NCBI GenBank assembly: GCA_021162125.1
Contig: JAGGZG010000370.1
Location: 1 to 7,056 of the forward strand
Origin: Anaerolineae bacterium
Lineage (GTDB): Bacteria > Chloroflexota > Anaerolineae > JACIWR01
DNA: 7,056 nucleotides
Direction: 5' to 3'
Part shown: positions 1 through 5,728 of the stretch, in pieces
Numbering within the stretch: the first letter of the stretch is position 1
How the letters are laid out: the number at the start of each line of letters is the position of its first letter
Notes under the pieces: generated by a model
What the model saw: the letters and a program-made list of their open reading frames with translations, nothing else
Database searches by the model: none
Told to the model about the DNA's origin: nothing
Translations under genes and position numbers: made by a program

Positions 1-1896
1 GAGACCGGTATCGCTTGGCGGCCCGATGGATGGTTTGGCGGCGTGTGTGCGGATCCTCTTAACAATACCGCCTGCGAGAAGTTTGAGAGCATAAAGACAC
101 AAAAGCAAAGGAAAGGGATTTGTACTTCAGACAGCTTCTACTGTGGTGATGAACATGCGGCTTTCAGTGAGTGGTGGGTACGTACTCACAGTGCCAAAGA
201 GCCTCGGAGACTGGAAGAAGGTAGGTCTTTGGTGTTTCTTCTCTCCCACAATCCTCGAAAAGGTGACAATCTCTATTACGTTGGATTCTATACGCTGAAG
301 GAGTTGCGACACGACGAGAATAGGAAGCGCTGTATCTTGGTTGCTGAACCGACTAAATCGACCTTTTTCGATCCTGATTTGGTAGCGTTGAAAGAAATTA
401 AGCAGTGGGGGCAGGGTTTTCGCTATGTCTCAGATGATACGGCCAAGGCTCTTTTACAAAGAGCTTTTGAAGCACACCAGATCAAAATTCGTGACATTCT
501 AGACCCAAAGGAGAAGTCTGAGTGGGAGAGTGTAGTCAACAAAATAGGAAAGGCACTAAAGGCACTGCGAATTGACGAGGGCAGAGGGATAGATGAACTT
601 CGAGTCCACTTTGCTGCCCGTGGCCTGCACTTCACCCCCCACCAACTGGCCACCTTCGCCACTGCCCTGCAAACCAAAGGCTTCGTCATCCTCAGCGGTA
701 TCTCCGGAACCGGCAAGACCAGGCTGGCCCAACACTTCGCGGCACTGATGCCCCACTCCGAAAGCGAGATAGCCGAGGAGCCGAAAACTACCACCCAACC
801 ACCCATCCACCCATCCACCCATACACCCAACTACCTCTTCGTCCCCGTCCGCCCCGACTGGCGCGACAGCAAAAGCCTGCTCGGCTACTACAATCCACTC
901 ACCGAGCAATTCGAGTCCACCGAATTCCTGCGCTTCATTCTGCGGGCCAAGACCCATTACGACGAGCACGGCACTGATGCCCTGCCCCACTTCGTCATTC
1001 TGGACGAGATGAACCTGGCCCGCGTCGAATACTACTTTGCCGATTTCCTCAGCGTGCTGGAATCGGGACGCAACGACGATGGCACTACCCGCGAGGCCAT
1101 CACCCTGCACGCTTTTCGCCGGCCCATCGTGGACGCCGATGGTCGTTCCATCCCGTCCACCCTGCGCCTGCCGCCCAACCTCTATTTCGTGGGCACGGTC
1201 AACGTGGACGAGACCACCCACGCTTTCAGCCCCAAAGTCCTGGACCGGGCCTTCACCATCGAGCTTACCGAGGCCGACTTCAGCGATTACCCGTCTCAGT
1301 CCGGCCTCGACAGCCCGCAGCTCAGCGGGGCACAGCGGGAAGCGCTGGGCAGAGCTTTCACCCGCCAGGGCCGTTTCGCTGTGGTGGACAAGGACACCGT
1401 GGGCGAGTTCGTCGCCGCCCACCCGCAGTACCGCGCTCACCTGCAAAATCTCAGCGAACACCTGCGTCCCTACGACCTGCATTTCGCCTATCGCGTCTTT
1501 GACGAGATCGCCGCTTTCTGCGCCAATGCTGAGTCCGCCCCCTGGTTCGACGGCTTCGGCGATCTGGACGACGTCTTCGACACGGCGGTGCTGATGAAAA
1601 TCCTGCCCAAATTCCACGGTTCGCGGGGCCGGCTGCTGGAGCCCCTGCACCGCGTCCTGGCCTGGGCGCAGCAACCGGATAACCCAATGGGCGCCTTGTC
1701 AGCAGTGAAGGAGCACTTGAAAGACGCCGATACCTGCTTGTGCCTGCGTCTGGAACTCGATAGTCAGTTGGGCGTGCCCAACCTTCCAACCTTCCAACAT
1801 TCCAACCTTCCACCCTTCATCTACCCGCGCACGGCGCGCAAGACGGCCCGCATGTTGCGCGAGCTTTACGATACCGGCTTCGCCAGCTTCTCGTGA
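1..1896 (+). CDS. McrB-like AAA+ NTPase (5' end open at window edge)
   Basis: This is a McrB-family AAA+ protein (COG1401 type), the NTP-driven motor of modification-dependent restriction or related defence complexes. Numbering from the GTG at 43 gives 617 residues. Walker A is GISGTGKTR at about 219-227. Walker B is HFVILDEMN at about 316-324. The sensor segment is GTVNVDETTHAF at about 384-395, followed by an arginine-finger-like VLDRAF at about 399-404. Residues about 60-145 (SLVFLLSHN, YYVGFY, WGQGFRYVSDD) look like a PUA/EVE-type small-molecule or modified-base reader, but this is only a resemblance. The C-terminal YPRTARKTARML is typical of this subgroup. The frame is open to position 1, no ribosome-binding site precedes the GTG at 43, and the true start may lie upstream. 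The sensor has NVDE rather than the MNTAD GTPase signature of E. coli McrB, so ATP may be the fuel. No McrC-like or other nuclease gene follows. Confidence 0.85.
   Translation, partial: ETGIAWRPDGWFGGVCADPLNNTACEKFESIKTQKQRKGICTSDSFYCGDEHAAFSEWWVRTHSAKEPRRLEEGRSLVFLLSHNPRKGDNLYYVGFYTLKELRHDENRKRCILVAEPTKSTFFDPDLVALKEIKQWGQGFRYVSDDTAKALLQRAFEAHQIKIRDILDPKEKSEWESVVNKIGKALKALRIDEGRGIDELRVHFAARGLHFTPHQLATFATALQTKGFVILSGISGTGKTRLAQHFAALMPHSESEIAEEPKTTTQPPIHPSTHTPNYLFVPVRPDWRDSKSLLGYYNPLTEQFESTEFLRFILRAKTHYDEHGTDALPHFVILDEMNLARVEYYFADFLSVLESGRNDDGTTREAITLHAFRRPIVDADGRSIPSTLRLPPNLYFVGTVNVDETTHAFSPKVLDRAFTIELTEADFSDYPSQSGLDSPQLSGAQREALGRAFTRQGRFAVVDKDTVGEFVAAHPQYRAHLQNLSEHLRPYDLHFAYRVFDEIAAFCANAESAPWFDGFGDLDDVFDTAVLMKILPKFHGSRGRLLEPLHRVLAWAQQPDNPMGALSAVKEHLKDADTCLCLRLELDSQLGVPNLPTFQHSNLPPFIYPRTARKTARMLRELYDTGFASFS
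793..832 (+). repeat. Octamer minisatellite, 5 units, inside McrB-like gene
   Basis: Five 8-bp units occur in a row: ACCCAACC, ACCCATCC, ACCCATCC, ACCCATAC and ACCCAACT. They encode the proline/threonine/histidine-rich stretch QPPIHPSTHTPN (about residues 252-263). This lies between the helix after Walker A and the strand YLFVPVRPDW, where an AAA+ domain can accept a surface loop. The array looks like an insertion tolerated in a loop rather than part of the fold. Confidence 0.8.
1778..1817 (+). repeat. Second octamer minisatellite, 5 units, near the C-terminus of the McrB-like gene
   Basis: Five 8-bp units occur in a row: CCAACCTT, CCAACCTT, CCAACATT, CCAACCTT and CCACCCTT. They encode the low-complexity stretch PNLPTFQHSNLPPF (about residues 579-592) just before the conserved C-terminal FIYPRTARK segment. 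The array has the same unit length and copy number as the one at 793-832 but a different sequence. Confidence 0.8.
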
Positions 1897-1944
1897 GGTG
1901 AACCAATGACTATTCGCTTCGGCACCGACGGCTGGAGGGCCGTC
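1892..1944 (+). repeat. Direct repeat, copy 1 of the mutase start region
   Basis: This 53-bp segment contains the GAGGTGA ribosome-binding site and the first 13 codons of the downstream mutase. It recurs at 1999-2051, offset by 107 bp. The copies match at 50 of 53 positions, and all three differences are third-codon-position changes (ACT/ACC, ATT/ATC, CGC/CGT) that keep the peptide MTIRFGTDGWRAV. The McrB-like stop codon (1894-1896) lies inside this copy. Confidence 0.95.
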
Positions 1945-1962
1945 GCCGAGCCCGGCGAGGCC
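1938..1962. other. Strong GC hairpin at the repeat/spacer junction
   Basis: GGCC (1938-1941) and TCGCCG (1943-1948) pair with CGGCGA (1953-1958) and GGCC (1959-1962). This gives about 10 bp with one bulged G and an AGCC loop. No T-run follows, so it is not a standard intrinsic terminator. Confidence 0.5.
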
Positions 1963-1971
1963 GGGGGGATT

Positions 1972-1987
1972 GGGGGGTGTTCCCCCC
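1972..1987. other. GGGGGG-TGTT-CCCCCC hairpin in the spacer
   Basis: This is a perfect 6-bp all-GC stem with a four-base loop, preceded by another run of six G (1963-1968). It lies in the 54-bp spacer between the two copies of the mutase start and would fold just upstream of the real ribosome-binding site (GAGGTGA at 2002-2008). AAAA follows it rather than a T-run. Its role is unknown. Confidence 0.5.
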
Positions 1988-1998
1988 AAAAGACCATC

Positions 1999-2051
1999 CG
2001 TGAGGTGAACCAATGACCATCCGTTTCGGCACCGACGGCTGGAGGGCCGTC
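1999..2051 (+). repeat. Direct repeat, copy 2 (functional mutase start)
   Basis: This is the partner of 1892-1944 and contains the ribosome-binding site and start of the intact mutase. The bases at its upstream edge, GACCATCCGT (1992-2001), recur at 2015-2024 within mutase codons 1-4. That is a 10-bp microhomology which may mark how the junction formed. Confidence 0.95.
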
Positions 2052-3443
2052 ATCAGCGACACCTTCACTTTCGCTAACCTGCGCTTGGTGGCCCAGGCCA
2101 TCGCCGACTACGTACTAGAAGAAACCACCGACAGCGGGGTTCAGCCAGAGGTGGTGATCGGCTTCGACACCCGCTTCCTCTCCGACCGCTACGCCACCGA
2201 GGTGGCCCGTGTCATGGCTGGCAACGGGATCATCGCCTGGCTGTCCCGCGCTGACACTCCCACACCGGCCATCTCTTACACCGTCCGGCATAAGGGAGCT
2301 GTGGCCGGGGTGATGATCACCGCCAGCCACAATCCACCGCGTTACAACGGCCTCAAGCTCAAGGCCAGTTATGGCGGCGCTGCCCCGCCGGAGGTCGGTC
2401 GTCGCGTGGAACGCATCCTGGAGGCGAACCAACTCCAGGCGAGAGGCCCCAACCTGGAGGATTACCAGGCGGCCATCAGACATGACCTGATTCGCCGTTT
2501 CGATCCGGCCTGGGCTTACTACGAACACCTGGGTACCCTCGTTGACCTGGACGTCATCTCCAACGGCGAGTTGCGCGTGGTCGCCGACCCGATGTACGGC
2601 TCTGGGCGGGGGTGCATCAAGGAAATGCTGGCCCGCACCCGCTGCCGTGTGCAGGAGATCCGTGGGGAGATGAACCCCGGCTTCGGCGGCATCCACCCGG
2701 AGCCCATTGCCTGCTACTTGCAAGCTCTCTCGGCTGCCATCCAGAACACTCACGCTGACGTTGGCCTGGCCACCGACGGCGACGCTGACCGCATCGGGGC
2801 CATGGACAGCCGGGGCCAGTTCGTGGACCCGCACCACATCTTTGCCCTGGCCCTGCGCTACCTGGTGGAACAGCGGGGCTGGCGTGGGGCGGTGGTCAAG
2901 ACCGTGTCTACCACCCAGATGGTGCATCGCCTTGCCCTCCAGTACGACCTGCCCTTGTACGAGACACCCGTCGGTTTCAACCACATCGCCGATTACATGA
3001 TTGCCGGCGACGTGCTCATCGGCGGCGAGGAGAGCGGTGGGATGAGCATCAAGGGACACATCCCAGAGGGTGACGGTATCCTGATGGCTCTGCTCTTGGT
3101 GGAGATCATCTCTGCGGCCGGCGCGCCTCTGCACGAACTGGTCGCTGACCTTCAAGCCCAGTACGGCCCGGCCTGTTACGCCCGACGCGACATCCGGCTG
3201 CGGCATCCGGTGGACAAAAAAGTGATGGCGGCGCGTCTGATGGACGAAGCGCCTGCCCAAATCGCCGGACAGTCCGTGGTCAAAGTGGATGCCCTGGACG
3301 GGGTGAAATACTGGCTGGCTGATGAAAGCTGGCTGCTCATCCGTCCCTCGGGCACAGAACCCGTCCTGCGCGTGTACGCCGAGGGCCGCAGCCCGGGTGA
3401 GGTTGAGGCGCTGCTACAATTTGGCGAAGGACTGGCGAAGTAG
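2013..3443 (+). CDS. Phosphoglucomutase/phosphomannomutase family protein
   Basis: This is an alpha-D-phosphohexomutase, interconverting hexose-6-phosphate and hexose-1-phosphate through a phosphoserine in the cytoplasm. At 476 residues it is full length, and all four signatures are present in order. They are the catalytic serine loop TASHNPP (Ser about 105), the Mg-binding loop DGDADR (about 255-260), the sugar-binding GEESGG (about 338-343) and the phosphate-binding RPSGTEP (about 444-450). The start FGTDGWRAVI is typical of the family. The ATG at 2013 has GAGGTGA at 2002-2008. A truncated copy of this start lies just upstream and overlaps it by ATGA. Preference for glucose, mannose or glucosamine phosphate cannot be read from sequence alone. 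The nucleotidyltransferase two genes on would be a logical next step toward NDP-sugars. Confidence 0.93.
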   Translation: MTIRFGTDGWRAVISDTFTFANLRLVAQAIADYVLEETTDSGVQPEVVIGFDTRFLSDRYATEVARVMAGNGIIAWLSRADTPTPAISYTVRHKGAVAGVMITASHNPPRYNGLKLKASYGGAAPPEVGRRVERILEANQLQARGPNLEDYQAAIRHDLIRRFDPAWAYYEHLGTLVDLDVISNGELRVVADPMYGSGRGCIKEMLARTRCRVQEIRGEMNPGFGGIHPEPIACYLQALSAAIQNTHADVGLATDGDADRIGAMDSRGQFVDPHHIFALALRYLVEQRGWRGAVVKTVSTTQMVHRLALQYDLPLYETPVGFNHIADYMIAGDVLIGGEESGGMSIKGHIPEGDGILMALLLVEIISAAGAPLHELVADLQAQYGPACYARRDIRLRHPVDKKVMAARLMDEAPAQIAGQSVVKVDALDGVKYWLADESWLLIRPSGTEPVLRVYAEGRSPGEVEALLQFGEGLAK

Positions 3444-3444
3444 G

Positions 3445-3483
3445 AACACGCAACACGCAACACGTAACACGCAACACGTAACA
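3445..3483 (+). repeat. ACGYAAC heptamer array in the mutase-transcarbamylase gap
   Basis: Five tandem 7-bp units with consensus ACGYAAC fill most of the 63-bp gap. From 3448 they read ACGCAAC, ACGCAAC, ACGTAAC, ACGCAAC and ACGTAAC. The array starts one base after the mutase stop codon and ends about 10 bases before the ribosome-binding site of the next gene. The same heptamer family reappears at 5642-5718. Confidence 0.9.
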
Positions 3484-3492
3484 ATAGAAACC

Positions 3493-3498
3493 GGAGGT
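3493..3498 (+). promoter_or_regulatory. Ribosome-binding site that decides a GTG start
   Basis: GGAGGT lies 8 bases upstream of GTG 3507. This strong site fixes the transcarbamylase start at GTG 3507, giving the N-terminus MDLYGKHLICTQDW, which fits the family. Confidence 0.8.
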
Positions 3499-3506
3499 AT
3501 TGAAAA

Positions 3507-4547
3507 GTGGATCTCTACGGAAAACATCTTATCTGCACCCAGGACTGGGGAGTGGAGGAACTGGTGGAGGTGTTGGACCTGGCGGCCAAGATGAAGCGAG
3601 ATCGTTTCTCGCCGGATTGGACCAGCATCTTGGAACACAAAACCTTCCTCATGTTCTTCTACAACCCCTCAGTGCGCACCCGGCAGAGCTTCGAGTGCGC
3701 GGCGACCGAGCTAGGCGGCCATGCCCAGTTCCTGGAACCCAAGTCCATGCGCTTGAAGACGGCCAAGACTGCCGGTGAAACCGTGGAGGATGCTGCCCAG
3801 GTGATGAGCCGCTACGCGCACGGCCTGGGCATTCGCATCCTGGAGGACAAAGTACCCTACTACGGTGCAGGCGAGGAGCTCATCCGCGAGTACGCGCGCT
3901 GGTGCACCATTCCGGTCATCTCCATGGCCCACGACAAATATCACCCCTGCCAGGGCCTGGCCGACGTGATGGGCTGGGCCGAGTGGTACGGCAAGGGCCC
4001 CGGCCACCCTGCCGACCCGGCTGTGCTCCACGGAAAGAAACTATTGGTCACTTGGGGACACGGCGCGCTGGCCCGCTCGTGGTGTAGCGTGCAGGAAGCG
4101 CTGCTCATCGGCTCGCGCTTCGGGATGGACGTCACCCTGGCGCATCCGGAGGGCTTCGACCTGGATCCGCAGGTCATCGCCTGGACGCAGGAAAACTGCG
4201 CTGAGAATGGGCGTACCTTTGAAGTCGTTCACGATCCGGTGGCTGGGTACGACGGCGCGCACATAGTCTACTCCCGCCACTGGATGAGCCCCGAAGCGTA
4301 CAAGGACGGCGAGTTCCTGAAGCAGCAGGAAATCGAGAAAGCACTTCGCTATCCCCAGTGGATCTGCGACGCGGAGAAGATGGCTCTCACCGACAACGCC
4401 ATTTTCACTCACCCCATGCCCGTTGATCGCGGCCACGAAGTCACTGACGAGGTGGCATCCGGTCCCCGCTCCTGCATCTACGACGTGGCCGAGAACCGCC
4501 TGCACGTGCAGAAAGCGATCATGGCTTTGACGATGGGCAACCTGTAG
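3507..4547 (+). CDS. Transcarbamylase, N-acetylornithine carbamoyltransferase-like, substrate uncertain
   Basis: This is a 346-residue aspartate/ornithine transcarbamylase-superfamily enzyme, transferring the carbamoyl group of carbamoyl phosphate to an amine. The carbamoyl-phosphate loop FYNPSVRTRQSFE (about 51-63) and HPCQ (about 146-149) are intact. The opening CTQDW, FGMDVTLAHP (about 205-214) and the C-terminal AENRLHVQKAIMA (about 328-340) resemble the knotted N-acetylornithine carbamoyltransferase (ArgF') group as I remember it. The amino-acid side differs: the usual HCLP of ornithine-type enzymes is HPMPVDRG (about 302-309), closer to the HPLP of aspartate transcarbamylase. The loop after LEP (about 77-90) also looks shorter than in the Xanthomonas enzyme. 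Arginine synthesis is therefore plausible but not proven; a YgeW-like or other catabolic or biosynthetic transcarbamylase is an alternative. No other arginine gene is visible nearby. Confidence 0.82.
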   Translation: MDLYGKHLICTQDWGVEELVEVLDLAAKMKRDRFSPDWTSILEHKTFLMFFYNPSVRTRQSFECAATELGGHAQFLEPKSMRLKTAKTAGETVEDAAQVMSRYAHGLGIRILEDKVPYYGAGEELIREYARWCTIPVISMAHDKYHPCQGLADVMGWAEWYGKGPGHPADPAVLHGKKLLVTWGHGALARSWCSVQEALLIGSRFGMDVTLAHPEGFDLDPQVIAWTQENCAENGRTFEVVHDPVAGYDGAHIVYSRHWMSPEAYKDGEFLKQQEIEKALRYPQWICDAEKMALTDNAIFTHPMPVDRGHEVTDEVASGPRSCIYDVAENRLHVQKAIMALTMGNL

Positions 4548-4566
4548 GGCGAGATGGCATCTCGCC
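4548..4566 (+). other. Perfect hairpin directly after the transcarbamylase stop
   Basis: GGCGAGAT (4548-4555), loop GGC, ATCTCGCC (4559-4566) form an 8-bp perfect stem starting at the base after the TAG stop. No T-run follows, and the next gene's ribosome-binding site begins about 10 bases later. It is more likely an mRNA-stabilising or processing stem within an operon than a full terminator. Confidence 0.6.
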
Positions 4567-4589
4567 TCGCGTAAAGGGAGGAAGCTTGC

Positions 4590-5579
4590 ATGAAAGTCAT
4601 CATCCCCCTGGCGGGATTCGGCACGCGACTGCGACCGCACACCTACACCAAGCCCAAGCCGCTGCTCAACGTGGCCGGCAAACCCGTCCTGGGGCACATC
4701 CTCGACAAGTTTGCTGGCCTGTCCGTGGAGGAGGTCATTTTCATCACCGGCTGGCTGGGCGACCAGATCGAGGCTTACGTGGAGGCCAACTACGCCTTCC
4801 CCAGCACCCACTACGTGGAACAGAAAGAGCTTCTGGGGCAGGCCCACGCCATCTCCCTGGCTGCGCCGTACATGGATGGCCCGCTGCTCATCCTCTTCGT
4901 GGACACCCTGTTCGAGGCCGACCTGGCCCCCCTGGATCACGAGCAGGCCGACGCAGTGATCTACGCCAAAGAGGTGGAGGACCCCCGTCGCTTCGGAGTG
5001 GTAGTGCTGGAGGGGGAGCGCATCACCCGTTTCATCGAGAAGCCTGACGGCTTCGACCACCGGCTGGCGGTCATCGGCCTGTACTGGGTCAAGGACGGGC
5101 GTTGGCTGCTGCGGGCTGTTCAGGAGCTCATGGAACGCAACATCCAGACCAAAGGCGAGTTCTACCTGGCCGACGCTTTCCAGCTCATGATTGACCAGGG
5201 AGCGCATTTCAGAGTCGAAGTTGTGGACGTGTGGGAGGACTGCGGCAAGCCGGAGACAGTGTTGCACACTAACCGCTACCTGTTGGAGAACGGCCACGAC
5301 AACAGCGCCTCGGTGCGCGCCGAACGATCGGCGATCGTGCCGCCGGTCTACATCGCGCCCACGGCGCGAGTGGTGCAATCGGTCATTGGCCCCTACGCTA
5401 CCATCGCCGATGACTGCGAGGTGCGCAACTCCATCGTTCGTGATTCCATCATTGACTGCGGAGCGCGCATCGAGGACACTATGCTGGAACGTTCGCTCGT
5501 CGGTGAACGTGCGGTAGTGCGTGGTCGCTATCGGGTGCTTAACGTGGGCGATTCCTCACACGTGGACGATAGTGGTTAG
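4590..5579 (+). CDS. Sugar-1-phosphate nucleotidyltransferase with C-terminal left-handed beta-helix
   Basis: This enzyme joins a sugar-1-phosphate to an NTP, releasing pyrophosphate and giving an NDP-sugar in the cytoplasm. At 329 residues, the N-terminal Rossmann-like domain has LAGFGTRLRP (about 7-16) with KPKPLL (about 21-26), the nucleotide-binding signature. FVDTLF (about 103-108) holds the metal-binding Asp, where RmlA-type enzymes usually have LGDN. RFIEKP (about 147-152) and WEDCGKPE (about 215-222) complete the active site. Residues about 250-312 show hexapeptide periodicity (VYIAPTARV, SVIGPYATI, SIVRDSIIDCGARI), the left-handed beta-helix seen in long glucose-1-phosphate thymidylyltransferase-like and GlmU-like proteins. 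There is no second acyltransferase active site, so the helix is probably for oligomerisation or regulation. The start has a strong GGGAGGA (4576-4582). Sugar and base specificity are not decidable here. Confidence 0.9.
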   Translation: MKVIIPLAGFGTRLRPHTYTKPKPLLNVAGKPVLGHILDKFAGLSVEEVIFITGWLGDQIEAYVEANYAFPSTHYVEQKELLGQAHAISLAAPYMDGPLLILFVDTLFEADLAPLDHEQADAVIYAKEVEDPRRFGVVVLEGERITRFIEKPDGFDHRLAVIGLYWVKDGRWLLRAVQELMERNIQTKGEFYLADAFQLMIDQGAHFRVEVVDVWEDCGKPETVLHTNRYLLENGHDNSASVRAERSAIVPPVYIAPTARVVQSVIGPYATIADDCEVRNSIVRDSIIDCGARIEDTMLERSLVGERAVVRGRYRVLNVGDSSHVDDSG

Positions 5580-5728
5580 ACTGAGGGCGTATGAAAAACG
5601 TGCAAACAGAGTTATTGCTATTGATATACCTGCCGGAAACTGTGTTGCGTGCTGCGTGTTACGTAAAAACCACTCACAGTAAAACGTAGCACGCAACACG
5701 AAATACGCACCACGCAAAAAGTAAGGCG
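5580..5728. other. Intergenic region with AT-rich stretch and repeat cluster
   Basis: About 150 bases lie between the nucleotidyltransferase stop and the small DUF6504-like gene. Positions 5591-5632 are AT-rich (TTATTGCTATTGATATAC) and could hold a promoter, but I see no convincing -35/-10 pair. The rest is the heptamer inverted repeat. A 32-codon ORF (5591-5689) reads through the repeat; its SD-like GAGG sits only 4 bases from the ATG, so I do not call it. Confidence 0.4.
5642..5718. repeat. Inverted cluster of ACGYAAC heptamers
   Basis: Three heptamers lie in reverse orientation (5644-5664: GTTGCGT, GCTGCGT, GTTACGT). Five follow in forward orientation (5684-5718: ACGTAGC, ACGCAAC, ACGAAAT, ACGCACC, ACGCAAA). 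Arms 5642-5657 and 5684-5699 pair at 15 of 16 positions, the sixteenth being G-T, around a 26-base loop. The family matches the tandem array at 3445-3483. The hairpin could end or protect the upstream transcript. Confidence 0.8.

Larger units (their letters stand above)
1906..2016 (+). pseudogene. Truncated duplicate of the mutase N-terminus (36-codon ORF)
   Basis: The ATG at 1906 has a good ribosome-binding site (GAGGTGA at 1895-1901) that overlaps the McrB-like stop. The ORF reads MTIRFGTDGWRAV like the real mutase, then runs through the spacer as a glycine-rich tail (AEPGEAGGIGGCSPQK). It continues through the upstream part of repeat copy 2 as TIREVNQ and stops at TGA 2014-2016. That stop overlaps the mutase ATG (2013-2015) in an ATGA arrangement. 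It is most likely a remnant that lost its downstream part. If translated, it could couple translation of the mutase to the gene before it. The short product has no catalytic residues. Confidence 0.6.

Noticed and set aside
556..1674. Long minus-strand reading frame opposite the McrB-like gene
   Set aside because: It mirrors a strongly supported AAA+ gene with intact Walker motifs, shows no recognisable motif, and is explained by GC-rich codon bias.
2115..3260. Minus-strand reading frame opposite the mutase
   Set aside because: The plus strand has all four mutase signatures. The antisense frame has no family features.
3445..3483. CRISPR-like array
   Set aside because: The units are 7 bp and directly tandem with no spacers, so it is a minisatellite.
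4041..5378. Long minus-strand reading frame across the transcarbamylase and nucleotidyltransferase
   Set aside because: It is opposite two clear genes and the gap between them. It has no known motif and is rich in residues expected from antisense reading.
5591..5689. 32-codon ORF after the nucleotidyltransferase
   Set aside because: The SD-like sequence is too close to the ATG, and most of the second half is heptamer repeat, so I found no support for translation.
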